A stretch of DNA of 64,000 bases, taken from Acanthacorydalis orientalis (taxonomy: Eukaryota > Arthropoda > Insecta > Megaloptera > Corydalidae). Location of the stretch: positions 848,536 to 912,535 of the forward strand of contig CM068323.1 in assembly GCA_034766995.1 (NCBI GenBank). Reading direction: 5' to 3'. How positions within the stretch are numbered: position 1 is the stretch's first letter; each line of letters starts with the position of its first letter. Both the position numbers and the translations under genes were made by a program. Below, piece by piece: positions 46,901 to 61,900 of the stretch. The notes under the pieces were generated by a model. That model did no database searches. It was not told the origin of the DNA and saw only the letters and a list, made by a program, of their open reading frames with translations.

Positions 46901-49900
46901 ACGTGATTTTCAACTACCAGAATCGAGATTTGCCGAAAAATTTTGCTACTATTGTATAGAACTAACTTACTTTAATCGAAATAATACGAAATATGTATAC
47001 ATTATCGGGATATTTTGTGATATTATCAATAAAAACACGTTTTTTTCGCTTGAAATTGCGATATTTTTCATATAAACGTGATTTTCAACTACCAGAATCG
47101 AGATTTGCCGAAAAATTTTGCTACTATTGTATAGAACTAACTTACTTTTATCGAAATAATACGAAATATGTATACATTATTTGGATATTTTGTGATATTA
47201 TCACTAAAAACACGTTTTTTTCGCTTGAAATTGCGATATTTTTCATATAAACGTGATTTTCAACTACCAGAATCGAGATTTGCCGAAAAATTTTGCTACT
47301 ATTGTATAGAACTAACTTACTTTTATCGAAATAATACGAAATATGTATACATTTTCGGGATATTTTGTGATATTATCACTAAAAACCCGTTTTTTTCGCT
47401 TGAAATTGTGATATTTTTCATATAAACGTGATTTTCAACTACCAGAATCGAGATTTGCCGTAAAATTTTGCTACTATTGTATAGAACTAACTTACTTTTA
47501 TCGAAATAATACAAAATACGTATACATTATTTGGATATTTTGTGATATTATCACTAAAAACACGTTTTTTTCGCTTGAAATTGCGATATTTTATATAATA
47601 GACGTGATTTTCAACTACCAGAATCGAGATTTGCCGAAAAATTTTGCTACTATTGTATAGAACTAACTTACTTTTATCGAAATAATACGAAATATGTATA
47701 CATTATCGGGATATTTTGTGATATTATCACTAAAAACACGTTTTTTTCGCTTAAAATAGCGATATATTTCATATAAACGTGATTTTCAACTACCAGAATC
47801 GAGATTTGCCGAAAAATTTTGCTACTATTGTATAGAACTAACTTACTTTAATCGAAATAATACGAAATATGTATACATTATCGGGATATTTTGTGATATT
47901 ATCAATAAAAACACGTTTTTTTCGCTTGAAATTGCGATATATTTCATATAAACCTGATTTTCAACTACCAGAATCGAGATTTGCCGAAAAATTTTGCTAC
48001 TATTGTATAGAACTAACTTACTTTTATCGAAATAATACGAAATATGTATACATTATCGGGATATTTTGTGATATTATCACTAAAAACACGTTTTTTTCGC
48101 TTGAAATTGCGATATTTTTCATATAAACGTGATTTTCAACTACCAGAATCGAGATTTGCCGAAAAATTTTGCTACTATTGTATAGAACTAACTTACTTTT
48201 ATCGAAATAATACGAAATATGTATACATTATCGGGATATTTTGTGATATTATCACTAAAAACACGTTTTTTTTCGCTTGAAATTGCGATATTTTTCATAT
48301 AAACGTGATTTTCAACTACCAGAATCGAGATTTGCCGAAAAATTTTGCTACTATTGTATAGAACTAACTTACTTTTATCGAAATAATACGAAATATGTAT
48401 ACATTATCGGGATATTTTGTGATATTATCACTAAAAACACGTTTTTTTCGCTTGAAATTGCGATATTTTTCATATAAACGTGATTTTCAACTACCAGAAT
48501 CGAGATTTGCCGAAAAATTTTGCTACTATTGTATAGAACTAACTTACTTTTATCGAAATAATACGAAATATGTATACATTATCGGGATATTTTGTGATAT
48601 TATCACTAAAAACACGTTTTTTTTCGCTTGAAATTGCGATATTTTTCATATAAACGTGATTTTCAACTACCAGAATCGAGATTTGCCGAAAAATTTTGCT
48701 ACTATTGTATAGAACTAACTTACTTTTATCGAAATAATACGAAATATGTATACATTATCGGGATATTTTGTGATATTATCACTAAAAACACGTTTTTTTC
48801 GCTTGAAATTGCGATATTTTTCATATAAACGTGATTTTCAACTACCAGAATCGAGATTTGCCGAAAAATTTTGCTACTATTGTATAGAACTAACTTACTT
48901 TTATCGAAATAATACGAAATATGTATACATTATCGGGATATTTTGTGATATTATCACTAAAAACACGTTTTTTTTCGCTTGAAATTGCGATATTTTTCAT
49001 ATAAACGTGATTTTCAACTACCAGAATCGAGATTTGCCGAAAAATTTTGCTACTATTGTATAGAACTAACTTACTTTTATCGAAATAATACGAAATATGT
49101 ATACATTATTTGGATATTTTGTGATATTATCACTAAAAACACGTTTTTTTCGCTTGAAATTGCGATATTTTTCATATAAACGTGATTTTCAACTACCAGA
49201 ATCGAGATTTGCCGAAAAATTTTGCTACTATTGTATAGAACTAACTTACTTTTATCGAAATAATACGAAATATGTATACATTATCGGGATATTTTGTGAT
49301 ATTATCACTAAAAACACGTTTTTTTCGCTTGAAATTGCGATATATTTCATATAAACGTGATTTTCAACTACCAGAATCGAGATTTGCCGAAAAATTTTGC
49401 TACTATTGTATAGAACTAACTTACTTTTATCGAAATAATACGAAATATGTATACATTATCGGGATATTTTGTGATATTATCACTAAAAATACGTTTTTTT
49501 TTTCGCTTGAAATTGCGATATTTTTCATATAAACGTGATTTTCAACTACCAGAATCGAGATTTGCCGAAAAATTTTGCTACTATTGTATAGAACTAACTT
49601 ACTTTTATCGAAATAATACGAAATATGTATACATTATCGGGATATTTTGTGATATTATCACTAAAAACACGTTTTTTTCGCTTGAAATTGCGATATTTTT
49701 CATATAAACGTGATTTTCAACTACCAGAATCGAGATTTGCCGAAAAATTTTGCTACTATTGTATAGAACTAACTTACTTTTATCGAAATAATACGAAATA
49801 TGTATACATTATCGGGATATTTTGTGATATTATCACTAAAAACACGTTTTTTTCGCTTGAAATTGCGATATTTTTCATATAAACGTGATTTTCAACTACC

Positions 49901-52900
49901 AGAATCGAGATTTGCCGAAAAATTTTGCTACTATTGTATAGAACTAACTTACTTTTATCGAAATAATACGAAATATGTATACATTATCGGGATATTTTGT
50001 GATATTATCACTAAAAACACGTTTTTTTCGCTTGAAATTGCGATATTTTTCATATAAACGTGATTTTCAACTACCAGAATCGAGATTTGCCGAAAAATTT
50101 TGCTACTATTGTATAGAACTAACTTACTTTTATCGAAATAATACGAAATATGTATACATTATCGGGATATTTTGTGATATTATCACTAAAAACACGTTTT
50201 TTTTCGCTTGAAATTGCGATATTTTTCATATAAACGTGATTTTCAACTACCAGAATCGAGATTTGCCGAAAAATTTTGCTACTATTGTATAGAACTAACT
50301 TACTTTTATCGAAATAATACGAAATATGTATACATTATCGGGATATTTTGTGATATTATCACTAAAAACACGTTTTTTTCGCTTGAAATTGCGATATATT
50401 TCATATAAACGTGATTTTCAACTACCAGAATCGAGATTTGCCGAAAAATTTTGCTACTATTGTATAGAACTAACTTACTTTTATCGAAATAATACGAAAT
50501 ATGTATACATTATCGGGATATTTTGTGATATTATCACTAAAAACACGTTTTTTTCGCTTGAAATTGCGATATTTTTCATATAAACGTGATTTTCAACTAC
50601 CAGAATCGAGATTTGCCGAAAAATTTTGCTACTATTGTATAGAACTAACTTACTTTTATCGAAATAATACGAAATATGTATACATTATCGGGATATTTTG
50701 TGATATTATCACTAAAAACACGTTTTTTTCGCTTGAAATTGCGATATTTTTCATATAAACGTGATTTTCAACTACCAGAATCGAGATTTGCCGAAAAATT
50801 TTGCTACTATTGTATAGAACTAACTTACTTTTATCGAAATAATACGAAATATGTATACATTATCGGGATATTTTGTGATATTATCACTAAAAACACGTTT
50901 TTTTTCGCTTGAAATTGCGATATTTTTCATATAAACGTGATTTTCAACTACCAGAATCGAGATTTGCCGAAAAATTTTGCTACTATTGTATAGAACTAAC
51001 TTACTTTTATCGAAATAATACGAAATATGTATACATTATCGGGATATTTTGTGATATTATCACTAAAAACACGTTTTTTTTCGCTTGAAATTGCGATATT
51101 TTTCATATAAACGTGATTTTCAACTACCAGAATCGAGATTTGCCGAAAAATTTTGCTACTATTGTATAGAACTAACTTACTTTAATCGAAATAATACGAA
51201 ATATGTATACATTATCGGGATATTTTGTGATATTATCACTAAAAACACGTTTTTTTCGCTTGAAATTGCGATATTTTTCATATAAACGTGATTTTCAACT
51301 ACCAGAATCGAGATTTGCCGAAAAATTTTGCTACTATTGTATAGAACTAACTTACTTTTATCGAAATAATACGAAATATGTATACATTATTTGGATATTT
51401 TGTGATATTATCACTAAAAACACGTTTTTTTCGCTTGAAATTGCGATATTTTTCATATAAACGTGATTTTCAACTACCAGAATCGAGATTTGCCGAAAAA
51501 TTTTGCTACTATTGTATAGAACTAACTTACTTTTATCGAAATAATACGAAATATGTATACATTATCGGGATATTTTGTGATATTATCACTAAAAACACGT
51601 TTTTTTCGCTTGAAATTGCGATATTTTTCATATAAACGTGATTTTCAACTACCAGAATCGAGATTTGCCGAAAAATTTTGCTACTATTGTATAGAACTAA
51701 CTTACTTTTATCGAAATAATACGAAATATGTATACATTATCGGGATATTTTGTGATATTATCACTAAAAACACGTTTTTTTTCGCTTGAAATTGCGATAT
51801 TTTTCATATAAACGTGATTTTCAACTACCAGAATCGAGATTTGCCGAAAAATTTTGCTACTATTGTATAGAACTAACTTACTTTTATCGAAATAATACGA
51901 AATATGTATACATTATCGGGATATTTTGTGATATTATCACTAAAAACACGTTTTTTTTCGCTTGAAATTGCGATATTTTTCATATAAACGTGATTTTCAA
52001 CTACCAGAATCGAGATTTGCCGAAAAATTTTGCTACTATTGTATAGAACTAACTTACTTTTATCGAAATAATACGAAATATGTATACATTATCGGGATAT
52101 TTTGTGATATTATCACTAAAAACACGTTTTTTTTCGCTTGAAATTGCGATATTTTTCATATAAACGTGATTTTCAACTACCAGAATCGAGATTTGCCGAA
52201 AAATTTTGCTACTATTGTATAGAACTAACTTACTTTAATCGAAATAATACGAAATATGTATACATTATCGGGATATTTTGTGATATTATCACTAAAAACA
52301 CGATTTTTTCGCTTGAAATTGCGATATTTTTCATATAAACGTGATTTTCAACTACCAGAATCGAGATTTGCCGAAAAATTTTGCTACTATTGTATAGAAC
52401 TAACTTACTTTTATCGAAATAATACGAAATATGTATACATTATCGGGATATTTTGTGATATTATCACTAAAAACACGTTTTTTTTGCTTGAAATTGCGAT
52501 ATTTTTCATATAAACGTGATTTTCAACTACCAGAATCGAGATTTGCCGAAAAATTTTGCTACTATTGTATAGAACTAACTTACTTTTATCGAAATAATAC
52601 GAAATATGTATACATTATCGGGATATTTTGTGATATTATCACTAAAAACACCTTTTTTTTCGCTTGAAATTGCGATATTTTTCATATAAACGTGATTTTC
52701 AACTACCAGAATCGAGATTTGCCGAAAAATTTTGCTACTATTGTATAGAACTAACTTACTTTTATCGAAATAATACGAAATATGTATACATTATCGGGAT
52801 ATTTTGTGATATTATCACTAAAAACACGTTTTTTTCGCTTGAAATTGCGATATTTTTCATATAAACGTGATTTTCAACTACCAGAATCGAGATTTGCCGA

Positions 52901-55900
52901 AAAATTTTGCTACTATTGTATAGAACTAACTTACTTTTATCGAAATAATACGAAATATGTATACATTATCGGGATATTTTGTGATATTATCACTAAAAAC
53001 ACGTTTTTTTCGCTTGAAATTGCGATATTTTTCATATAAACGTGATTTTCAACTACCAGAATCGAGATTTGCCGAAAAATTTTGCTACTATTGTATAGAA
53101 CTAACTTACTTTTATCGAAATAATACGAAATATGTATACATTATCGGGATATTTTGTGATATTATCACTAAAAACACGTTTTTTTCGCTTGAAATTGCGA
53201 TATTTTTCATATAAACGTGATTTTCAACTACCAGAATCGAGATTTGCCGAAAAATTTTGCTACTATTGTATAGAACTAACTTACTTTTATCGAAATAATA
53301 CGAAATATGTATACATTATCGGGATATTTTGTGATATTATCACTAAAAACACGTTTTTTTCGCTTGAAATTGCGATATTTTTCATATAAACGTGATTTTC
53401 AACTACCAGAATCGAGATTTGCCGAAAAATTTTGCTACTATTGTATAGAACTAACTTACTTTAATCGAAATAATACGAAATATGTATACATTATCGGGAT
53501 ATTTTGTGATATTATCACTAAAAACACGTTTTTTTTCGCTTGAAATTGCGATATTTTTCATATAAACGTGATTTTCAACTACCAGAATCGAGATTTGCCG
53601 AAAAATTTTGCTACTATTGTATAGAACTAACTTACTTTAATCGAAATAATACGAAATATGTATACATTATCGGGATATTTTGTGATATTATCACTAAAAA
53701 CACGTTTTTTTCGCTTGAAATTGCGATATTTTTCATATAAACGTGATTTTCAACTACCAGAATCGAGATTTGCCGAAAAATTTTGCTACTATTGTATAGA
53801 ACTAACTTACTTTTATCGAAATAATACGAAATATGTATACATTATCGGGATATTTTGTGATATTATCACTAAAAACACGTTTTTTTTCGCTTGAAATTGC
53901 GATATTTTTCATATAAACGTGATTTTCAACTACCAGAATCGAGATTTGCCGAAAAATTTTGCTACTATTGTATAGAACTAACTTACTTTAATCGAAATAA
54001 TACGAAATATGTATACATTATCGGGATATTTTGTGATATTATCACTAAAAACACGTTTTTTTCGCTTGAAATTGCGATATTTTTCATATAAACGTGATTT
54101 TCAACTACCAGAATCGAGATTTGCCGAAAAATTTTGCTACTATTGTATAGAACTAACTTACTTTAATCGAAATAATACGAAATATGTATACATTATCGGG
54201 ATATTTTGTGATATTATCACTAAAAACACGTTTTTTTCGCTTGAAATTGCGATATTTTTCATATAAACGTGATTTTCAACTACCAGAATCGAGATTTGCC
54301 GAAAAATTTTGCTACTATTGTATAGAACTAACTTACTTTTATCGAAATAATACGAAATATGTATACATTATCGGGATATTTTGTGATATTATCACTAAAA
54401 ACACGTTTTTTTTCGCTTGAAATTGCGATATTTTTCATATAAACGTGATTTTCAACTACCAGAATCGAGATTTGCCGAAAAATTTTGCTACTATTGTATA
54501 GAACTAACTTACTTTTATCGAAATAATACGAAATATGTATACATTATCGGGATATTTTGTGATATTATCACTAAAAACACGTTTTTTTTCGCTTGAAATT
54601 GCGATATTTTTCATATAAACGTGATTTTCAACTACCAGAATCGAGATTTGCCGAAAAATTTTGCTACTATTGTATAGAACTAACTTACTTTAATCGAAAT
54701 AATACGAAATATGTATACATTATCGGGATATTTTGTGATATTATCACTAAAAACACGTTTTTTTCGCTTGAAATTGCGATATTTTTCATATAAACGTGAT
54801 TTTCAACTACCAGAATCGAGATTTGCCGAAAAATTTTGCTACTATTGTATAGAACTAACTTACTTTTATCGAAATAATACGAAATATGTATACATTATCG
54901 GGATATTTTGTGATATTATCACTAAAAACACGTTTTTTTTCGCTTGAAATTGCGATATTTTTCATATAAACGTGATTTTCAACTACCAGAATCGAGATTT
55001 GCCGAAAAATTTTGCTACTATTGTATAGAACTAACTTACTTTAATCGAAATAATACGAAATATGTATACATTATCGGGATATTTTGTGATATTATCACTA
55101 AAAACACGTTTTTTTCGCTTGAAATTGCGATATTTTTCATATAAACGTGATTTTCAACTACCAGAATCGAGATTTGCCGAAAAATTTTGCTACTATTGTA
55201 TAGAACTAACTTACTTTTATCGAAATAATACGAAATATGTATACATTATCGGGATATTTTGTGATATTATCACTAAAAACACGTTTTTTTCGCTTGAAAT
55301 TGCGATATTTTTCATATAAACGTGATTTTCAACTACCAGAATCGAGATTTGCCGAAAAATTTTGCTACTATTGTATAGAACTAACTTACTTTTATCGAAA
55401 TAATACGAAATATGTATACATTATCGGGATATTTTGTGATATTATCACTAAAAACACGTTTTTTTCGCTTGAAATTGCGATATTTTTCATATAAACGTGA
55501 TTTTCAACTACCAGAATCGAGATTTGCCGAAAAATTTTGCTACTATTGTATAGAACTAACTTACTTTAATCGAAATAATACGAAATATGTATACATTATC
55601 GGGATATTTTGTGATATTATCACTAAAAACACGTTTTTTTCGCTTGAAATTGCGATATTTTTCATATAAACGTGATTTTCAACTACCAGAATCGAGATTT
55701 GCCGAAAAATTTTGCTACTATTGTATAGAACTAACTTACTTTTATCGAAATAATACGAAATATGTATACATTATCGGGATATTTTGTGATATTATCACTA
55801 AAAACACGTTTTTTTCGCTTGAAATTGCGATATTTTTCATATAAACGTGATTTTCAACTACCAGAATCGAGATTTGCCGAAAAATTTTGCTACTATTGTA

Positions 55901-58900
55901 TAGAACTAACTTACTTTTATCGAAATAATACGAAATATGTATACATTATCGGGATATTTTGTGATATTATCACTAAAAACACGTTTTTTTCGCTTGAAAT
56001 TGCGATATATTTCATATAAACGTGATTTTCAACTACCAGAATCGAGATTTGCCGAAAAATTTTGCTACTATTGTATAGAACTAACTTACTTTTATCGAAA
56101 TAATACGAAATATGTATACATTATCGGGATATTTTGTGATATTATCACTAAAAACACGTTTTTTTCGCTTGAAATTGCGATATTTTTCATATAAACGTGA
56201 TTTTCAACTACCAGAATCGAGATTTGCCGAAAAATTTTGCTACTATTGTATAGAACTAACTTACTTTTATCGAAATAATACGAAATATGTATACATTATC
56301 GGGATATTTTGTGATATTATCACTAAAAACACGTTTTTTTTCGCTTGAAATTGCGATATTTTTCATATAAACGTGATTTTCAACTACCAGAATCGAGATT
56401 TGCCGAAAAATTTTGCTACTATTGTATAGAACTAACTTACTTTTATCGAAATAATACGAAATATGTATACATTATCGGGATATTTTGTGATATTATCACT
56501 AAAAACACGTTTTTTTCGCTTGAAATTGCGATATTTTTCATATAAACGTGATTTTCAACTACCAGAATCGAGATTTGCCGAAAAATTTTGCTACTATTGT
56601 ATAGAACTAACTTACTTTTATCGAAATAATACGAAATATGTATACATTATCGGGATATTTTGTGATATTATCACTAAAAACACGTTTTTTTCGCTTGAAA
56701 TTGCGATATTTTTCATATAAACGTGATTTTCAACTACCAGAATCGAGATTTGCCGAAAAATTTTGCTACTATTGTATAGAACTAACTTACTTTTATCGAA
56801 ATAATACGAAATATGTATACATTATCGGGATATTTTGTGATATTATCACTAAAAACACGTTTTTTTCGCTTGAAATTGCGATATTTTTCATATAAACGTG
56901 ATTTTCAACTACCAGAATCGAGATTTGCCGAAAAATTTTGCTACTATTGTATAGAACTAACTTACTTTTATCGAAATAATACGAAATATGTATACATTAT
57001 CGGGATATTTTGTGATATTATCACTAAAAACACGTTTTTTTCGCTTGAAATTGCGATATTTTTCATATAAACGTGATTTTCAACTACCAGAATCGAGATT
57101 TGCCGAAAAATTTTGCTACTATTGTATAGAACTAACTTACTTTTATCGAAATAATACGAAATATGTATACATTATCGGGATATTTTGTGATATTATCACT
57201 AAAAACACGTTTTTTTCGCTTGAAATTGCGATATTTTTCATATAAACGTGATTTTCAACTACCAGAATCGAGATTTGCCGAAAAATTTTGCTACTATTGT
57301 ATAGAACTAACTTACTTTTATCGAAATAATACGAAATATGTATACTTTATCGGGATATTTTGTGATATTATCACTAAAAACACGTTTTTTTCGCTTGAAA
57401 TTGCGATATTTTTCATATAAACGTGATTTTCAACTACCAGAATCGAGATTTGCCGAAAAATTTTGCTACAATTGTATAGAACTAACTTACTTTTATCGAA
57501 ATAATACGAAATATGTATACATTATCGGGATATTTTGTGATATTATCACAAAAAACACGTTTTTTTCGCTTAAAATAGCGATATATTTCATATAAACGTG
57601 ATTTTCAACTACCAGAATCGAGATTTGCCGAAAAATTTTGCTACTATTGTATAGAACTAACTTACTTTTATCGAAATAATACGAAATATGTATACTTTAT
57701 CGGGATATTTTGTGATATTATCACTAAAAACACGTTTTTTTCGCTTGAAATTGCGATATTTTTCATATAAACGTGATTTTCAACTACCAGAATCGAGATT
57801 TGCCGAAAAATTTTGCTACTATTGTATAGAACTAACTTACTTTTATCGAAATAATACGAAATATGTATACATTATCGGGATATTTTGTGATATTATCACT
57901 AAAAACACGTTTTTTTTCGCTTGAAATTGCGATATTTTTCATATAAACGTGATTTTCAACTACCAGAATCGAGATTTGCCGAAAAATTTTGCTACTATTG
58001 TATAGAACTAACTTACTTTTATCGAAATAATACGAAATATGTATACATTATCGGGATATTTTGTGATATTATCACTAAAAACACGTTTTTTTTCGCTTGA
58101 AATTGCGATATTTTTCATATAAACGTGATTTTCAACTACCAGAATCGAGATTTGCCGAAAAATTTTGCTACTATTGTATAGAACTAACTTACTTTAATCG
58201 AAATAATACGAAATATGTATACATTATCGGGATATTTTGTGATATTATCACTAAAAACACGTTTTTTTCGCTTGAAATTGCGATATTTTTCATATAAACG
58301 TGATTTTCAACTACCAGAATCGAGATTTGCCGAAAAATTTTGCTACTATTGTATAGAACTAACTTACTTTAATCGAAATAATACGAAATATGTATACATT
58401 ATCGGGATATTTTGTGATATTATCACTAAAAACACGTTTTTTTCGCTTGAAATTGCGATATTTTTCATATAAACGTGATTTTCAACTACCAGAATCGAGA
58501 TTTGCCGAAAAATTTTGCTACTATTGTATAGAACTAACTTACTTTTATCGAAATAATACGAAATATGTATACATTATCGGGATATTTTGTGATATTATCA
58601 CTAAAAACACGTTTTTTTTCGCTTGAAATTGCGATATTTTTCATATAAACGTGATTTTCAACTACCAGAATCGAGATTTGCCGAAAAATTTTGCTACTAT
58701 TGTATAGAACTAACGTACTTTAATCGAAATAATACGAAATATGTATACATTATCGGGATATTTTGTGATATTATCACTAAAAACACGTTTTTTTCGCTTG
58801 AAATTGCGATATTTTTCATATAAACGTGATTTTCAACTACCAGAATCGAGATTTGCCGAAAAATTTTGCTACTATTGTATAGAACTAACTTACTTATATC

Positions 58901-61900
58901 GAAATAATACGAAATATGTATACATTATCGGGATATTTTGTGATATTATCACTAAAAACACGTTTTTTTCGCTTGAAATTGCGATATTTTTCATATAAAC
59001 GTGATTTTCAACTACCAGAATCGAGATTTGCCGAAAAATTTTGCTACTATTGTATAGAACTAACTTACTTTTATCGAAATAATACGAAATATGTATACAT
59101 TATCGGGATATTTTGTGATATTATCACTAAAAACACGTTTTTTTCGCTTGAAATTGCGATATTTTTCATATAAACGTGATTTTCAACTACCAGAATCGAG
59201 ATTTGCCGAAAAATTTTGCTACTATTGTATAGAACTAACTTACTTTTATCGAAATAATACGAAATATGTATACATTATCGGGATATTTTGTGATATTATC
59301 ACTAAAAACACGTTTTTTTCGCTTGAAATTGCGATATTTTTCATATAAACGTGATTTTCAACTACCAGAATCGAGATTTGCCGAAAAATTTTGCTACTAT
59401 TGTATAGAACTAACTTACTTTTATCGAAATAATACGAAATATGTATACATTATCGGGATATTTTGTGATATTATCACTAAAAACACGTTTTTTTTCGCTT
59501 GAAATTGCGATATTTTTCATATAAACGTGATTTTCAACTACCAGAATCGAGATTTGCCGAAAAATTTTGCTACTATTGTATAGAACTAACTTACTTTTAT
59601 CGAAATAATACGAAATATGTATACATTATCGGGATATTTTGTGATATTATCACTAAAAACACGTTTTTTTTCGCTTGAAATTGCGATATTTTTCATATAA
59701 ACGTGATTTTCAACTACCAGAATCGAGATTTGCCGAAAAATTTTGCTACTATTGTATAGAACTAACTTACTTTTATCGAAATAATACGAAATATGTATAC
59801 ATTATCGGGATATTTTGTGATATTATCACTAAAAACACGTTTTTTTCGCTTGAAATTGCGATATTTTTCATATAAACGTGATTTTCAACTACCAGAATCG
59901 AGATTTGCCGAAAAATTTTGCTACTATTGTATAGAACTAACTTACTTTAATCGAAATAATACGAAATATGTATACATTATCGGGATATTTTGTGATATTA
60001 TCACTAAAAACACGTTTTTTTCGCTTGAAATTGCGATATTTTTCATATAAACGTGATTTTCAACTACCAGAATCGAGATTTGCCGAAAAATTTTGCTACT
60101 ATTGTATAGAACTAACTTACTTTTATCGAAATAATACGAAATATGTATACATTATCGGGATATTTTGTGATATTATCACTAAAAACACGTTTTTTTCGCT
60201 TGAAATTGCGATATTTTTCATATAAACGTGATTTTCAACTACCAGAATCGAGATTTGCCGAAAAATTTTGCTACTATTGTATAGAACTAACTTACTTTAA
60301 TCGAAATAATACGAAATATGTATACATTATCGGGATATTTTGTGATATTATCACTAAAAACACGTTTTTTTCGCTTGAAATTGCGATATTTTTCATATAA
60401 ACGTGATTTTCAACTACCAGAATCGAGATTTGCCGAAAAATTTTGCTACTATTGTATAGAACTAACTTACTTTAATCGAAATAATACGAAATATGTATAC
60501 ATTATCGGGATATTTTGTGATATTATCACTAAAAACACGTTTTTTTTCGCTTGAAATTGCGATATTTTTCATATAAACGTGATTTTCAACTACCAGAATC
60601 GAGATTTGCCGAAAAATTTTGCTACTATTGTATAGAACTAACTTACTTTTATCGAAATAATACGAAATATGTATACATTATCGGGATATTTTGTGATATT
60701 ATCACTAAAAACACGTTTTTTTCGCTTGAAATTGCGATATTTTTCATATAAACGTGATTTTCAACTACCAGAATCGAGATTTGCCGAAAAATTTTGCTAC
60801 TATTGTATAGAACTAACTTACTTTAATCGAAATAATACGAAATATGTATACATTATCGGGATATTTTGTGATATTATCACTAAAAACACGTTTTTTTTCG
60901 CTTGAAATTGCGATATTTTTCATATAAACGTGATTTTCAACTACCAGAATCGAGATTTGCCGAAAAATTTTGCTACTATTGTATAGAACTAACTTACTTT
61001 TATCGAAATAATACGAAATATGTATACATTATCGGGATATTTTGTGATATTATCACTAAAAACACGTTTTTTTCGCTTGAAATTGCGATATTTTTCATAT
61101 AAACGTGATTTTCAACTACCAGAATCGAGATTTGCCGAAAAATTTTGCTACTATTGTATAGAACTAACTTACTTTTATCGAAATAATACGAAATATGTAT
61201 ACATTATCGGGATATTTTGTGATATTATCACTAAAAACACGTTTTTTCGCTTGAAATTGCGATATTTTTCATATAAACGTGATTTTCAACTACCAGAATC
61301 GAGATTTGCCGAAAAATTTTGCTACTATTGTATAGAACTAACTTACTTTTATCGAAATAATACGAAATATGTATACATTATCGGGATATTTTGTGATATT
61401 ATCACTAAAAACACGTTTTTTTCGCTTGAAATTGCGATATTTTTCATATAAACGTGATTTTCAACTACCAGAATCGAGATTTGCCGAAAAATTTTGCTAC
61501 TATTGTATAGAACTAACTTACTTTTATCGAAATAATACGAAATATGTATACATTATCGGGATATTTTGTGATATTATCACTAAAAACACGTTTTTTTTCG
61601 CTTGAAATTGCGATATTTTTCATATAAACGTGATTTTCAACTACCAGAATCGAGATTTGCCGAAAAATTTTGCTACTATTGTATAGAACTAACTTACTTT
61701 TATCGAAATAATACGAAATATGTATACATTATCGGGATATTTTGTGATATTATCACTAAAAACACGTTTTTTTCGCTTGAAATTGCGATATTTTTCATAT
61801 AAACGTGATTTTCAACTACCAGAATCGAGATTTGCCGAAAAATTTTGCTACTATTGTATAGAACTAACTTACTTTAATCGAAATAATACGAAATATGTAT

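Noticed and set aside
61020..61451. 143-codon frame in the satellite
   Set aside because: It is long only because one monomer lost a T (T6 tract, 174 bp), which joins two repeat frames.
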